This document shows positions 63,823-64,000 of a stretch of DNA of 64,000 nt, piece after piece. A program made the translations under genes and the position numbers. The notes beneath the pieces are model-generated. The model saw nothing but the letters and a program-made list of their open reading frames with translations, did no database searches and had not been told where the DNA came from. The DNA comes from Acheta domesticus. Lineage: Eukaryota > Arthropoda > Insecta > Orthoptera > Gryllidae. Location: assembly GCA_031308135.1 (NCBI GenBank), contig JAHLJT010000631.1, positions 37,905,890 to 37,969,889 of the forward strand, given 5' to 3'. Every line of letters starts with the position of its first letter. Positions within the stretch are counted from its first letter, which is position 1.

Positions 63823-64000
63823 AAACGATTTTAGGCCTATTATTTAAGAAATTTCGATTTATTTTTCTTTGTAATACTTCTCTTACGGAACCCAATTTTC
63901 TCTATTTATAAAGATAATCAATTGCATCTGTTGAAACAATTTTATGCTGCTTTTAAAATTTGGAATTAGTGCTTTTCAACATTAATCAGGGTTTACACAA
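63823..64000. other. Right edge, nothing recognised
   Basis: AT-rich; the continuation of the interrupted transposase was not found here. Confidence 0.4.

Overview
The window looks like nuclear DNA of an insect with a repeat-rich, AT-rich genome. It holds one recognisable host gene, spread thinly over about 35 kb with GT/AG introns, and around it the remains of at least a dozen transposon families. There is no operon structure, ribosome binding site, rRNA or functional tRNA. The species cannot be told from the sequence. The mix of CR1-like, Jockey and RTE-like LINEs, a Penelope-like element, BEL/Pao, Tc1, piggyBac and tRNA-derived SINEs fits an insect with long introns.

Host gene. Five exons of a fatty acyl-CoA reductase (FAR) lie on the minus strand: 35015-34776, 33475-33227, 26251-26097, 24375-24266 and 627-435. 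They join in phase into about 315 residues, covering the NADPH-binding TGGSGFLG motif, the catalytic YTFTK (YxxxK) motif and the GWIDN segment. The C-terminal part continues beyond the left edge. Introns of about 1.3, 7.0, 1.7 and 23.6 kb are filled with transposons. A GC-rich island at 58939-59420 with an in-phase splice donor may be an upstream first exon and promoter, but that is inference.

Layout. 0.8-3.8 kb: SINE copy, a Tc1 element with visible inverted repeats, and a piggyBac C-terminus. 4.15-7.74 kb: a CR1-like LINE (minus) with a 2A-like peptide, a coiled coil, an SGNH-hydrolase domain fused by deletion to the endonuclease, and a broken reverse transcriptase. 8.2-14.2 kb: several copies of an AT-rich repeat family (here called R1) and a 0.42 kb tandem duplication. 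15.15-20.4 kb: a LINE with two intact ORFs (minus). 20.7-25.6 kb: R1 with a nested LINE 3' end, then plus-strand LINE pieces around FAR exon 4. 26.4-32.5 kb: SINE, Penelope-like remnant with inverted flanks, a palindromic MITE and an RTE-like endonuclease remnant. 35.6-38.95 kb: BEL/Pao gag-protease remnant and a CR1-like RT fragment. 38.95-42 kb: R1 copies, including a short two-ended derivative. 44.4-48.4 kb: half of a long inverted-repeat element, an unclassified transposase-like remnant, and minisatellite and SINE pieces. 48.4-54.4 kb: a full-length but frameshifted Jockey LINE inserted, with a target-site duplication, into one arm of that long inverted-repeat element. 54.9-64 kb: three large R1 copies (one with a 23-bp minisatellite), SINEs and a Tc1/mariner-related DUF4817-type transposase remnant cut by R1.

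The most unusual items are the 2A plus SGNH-hydrolase CR1-like LINE and the R1 family, which I cannot match to a named superfamily. R1 has long terminal inverted repeats, an internal repeat of about 300 bp and a locally amplified 23-bp array. All family assignments come from reading motifs; none was confirmed by a database search.
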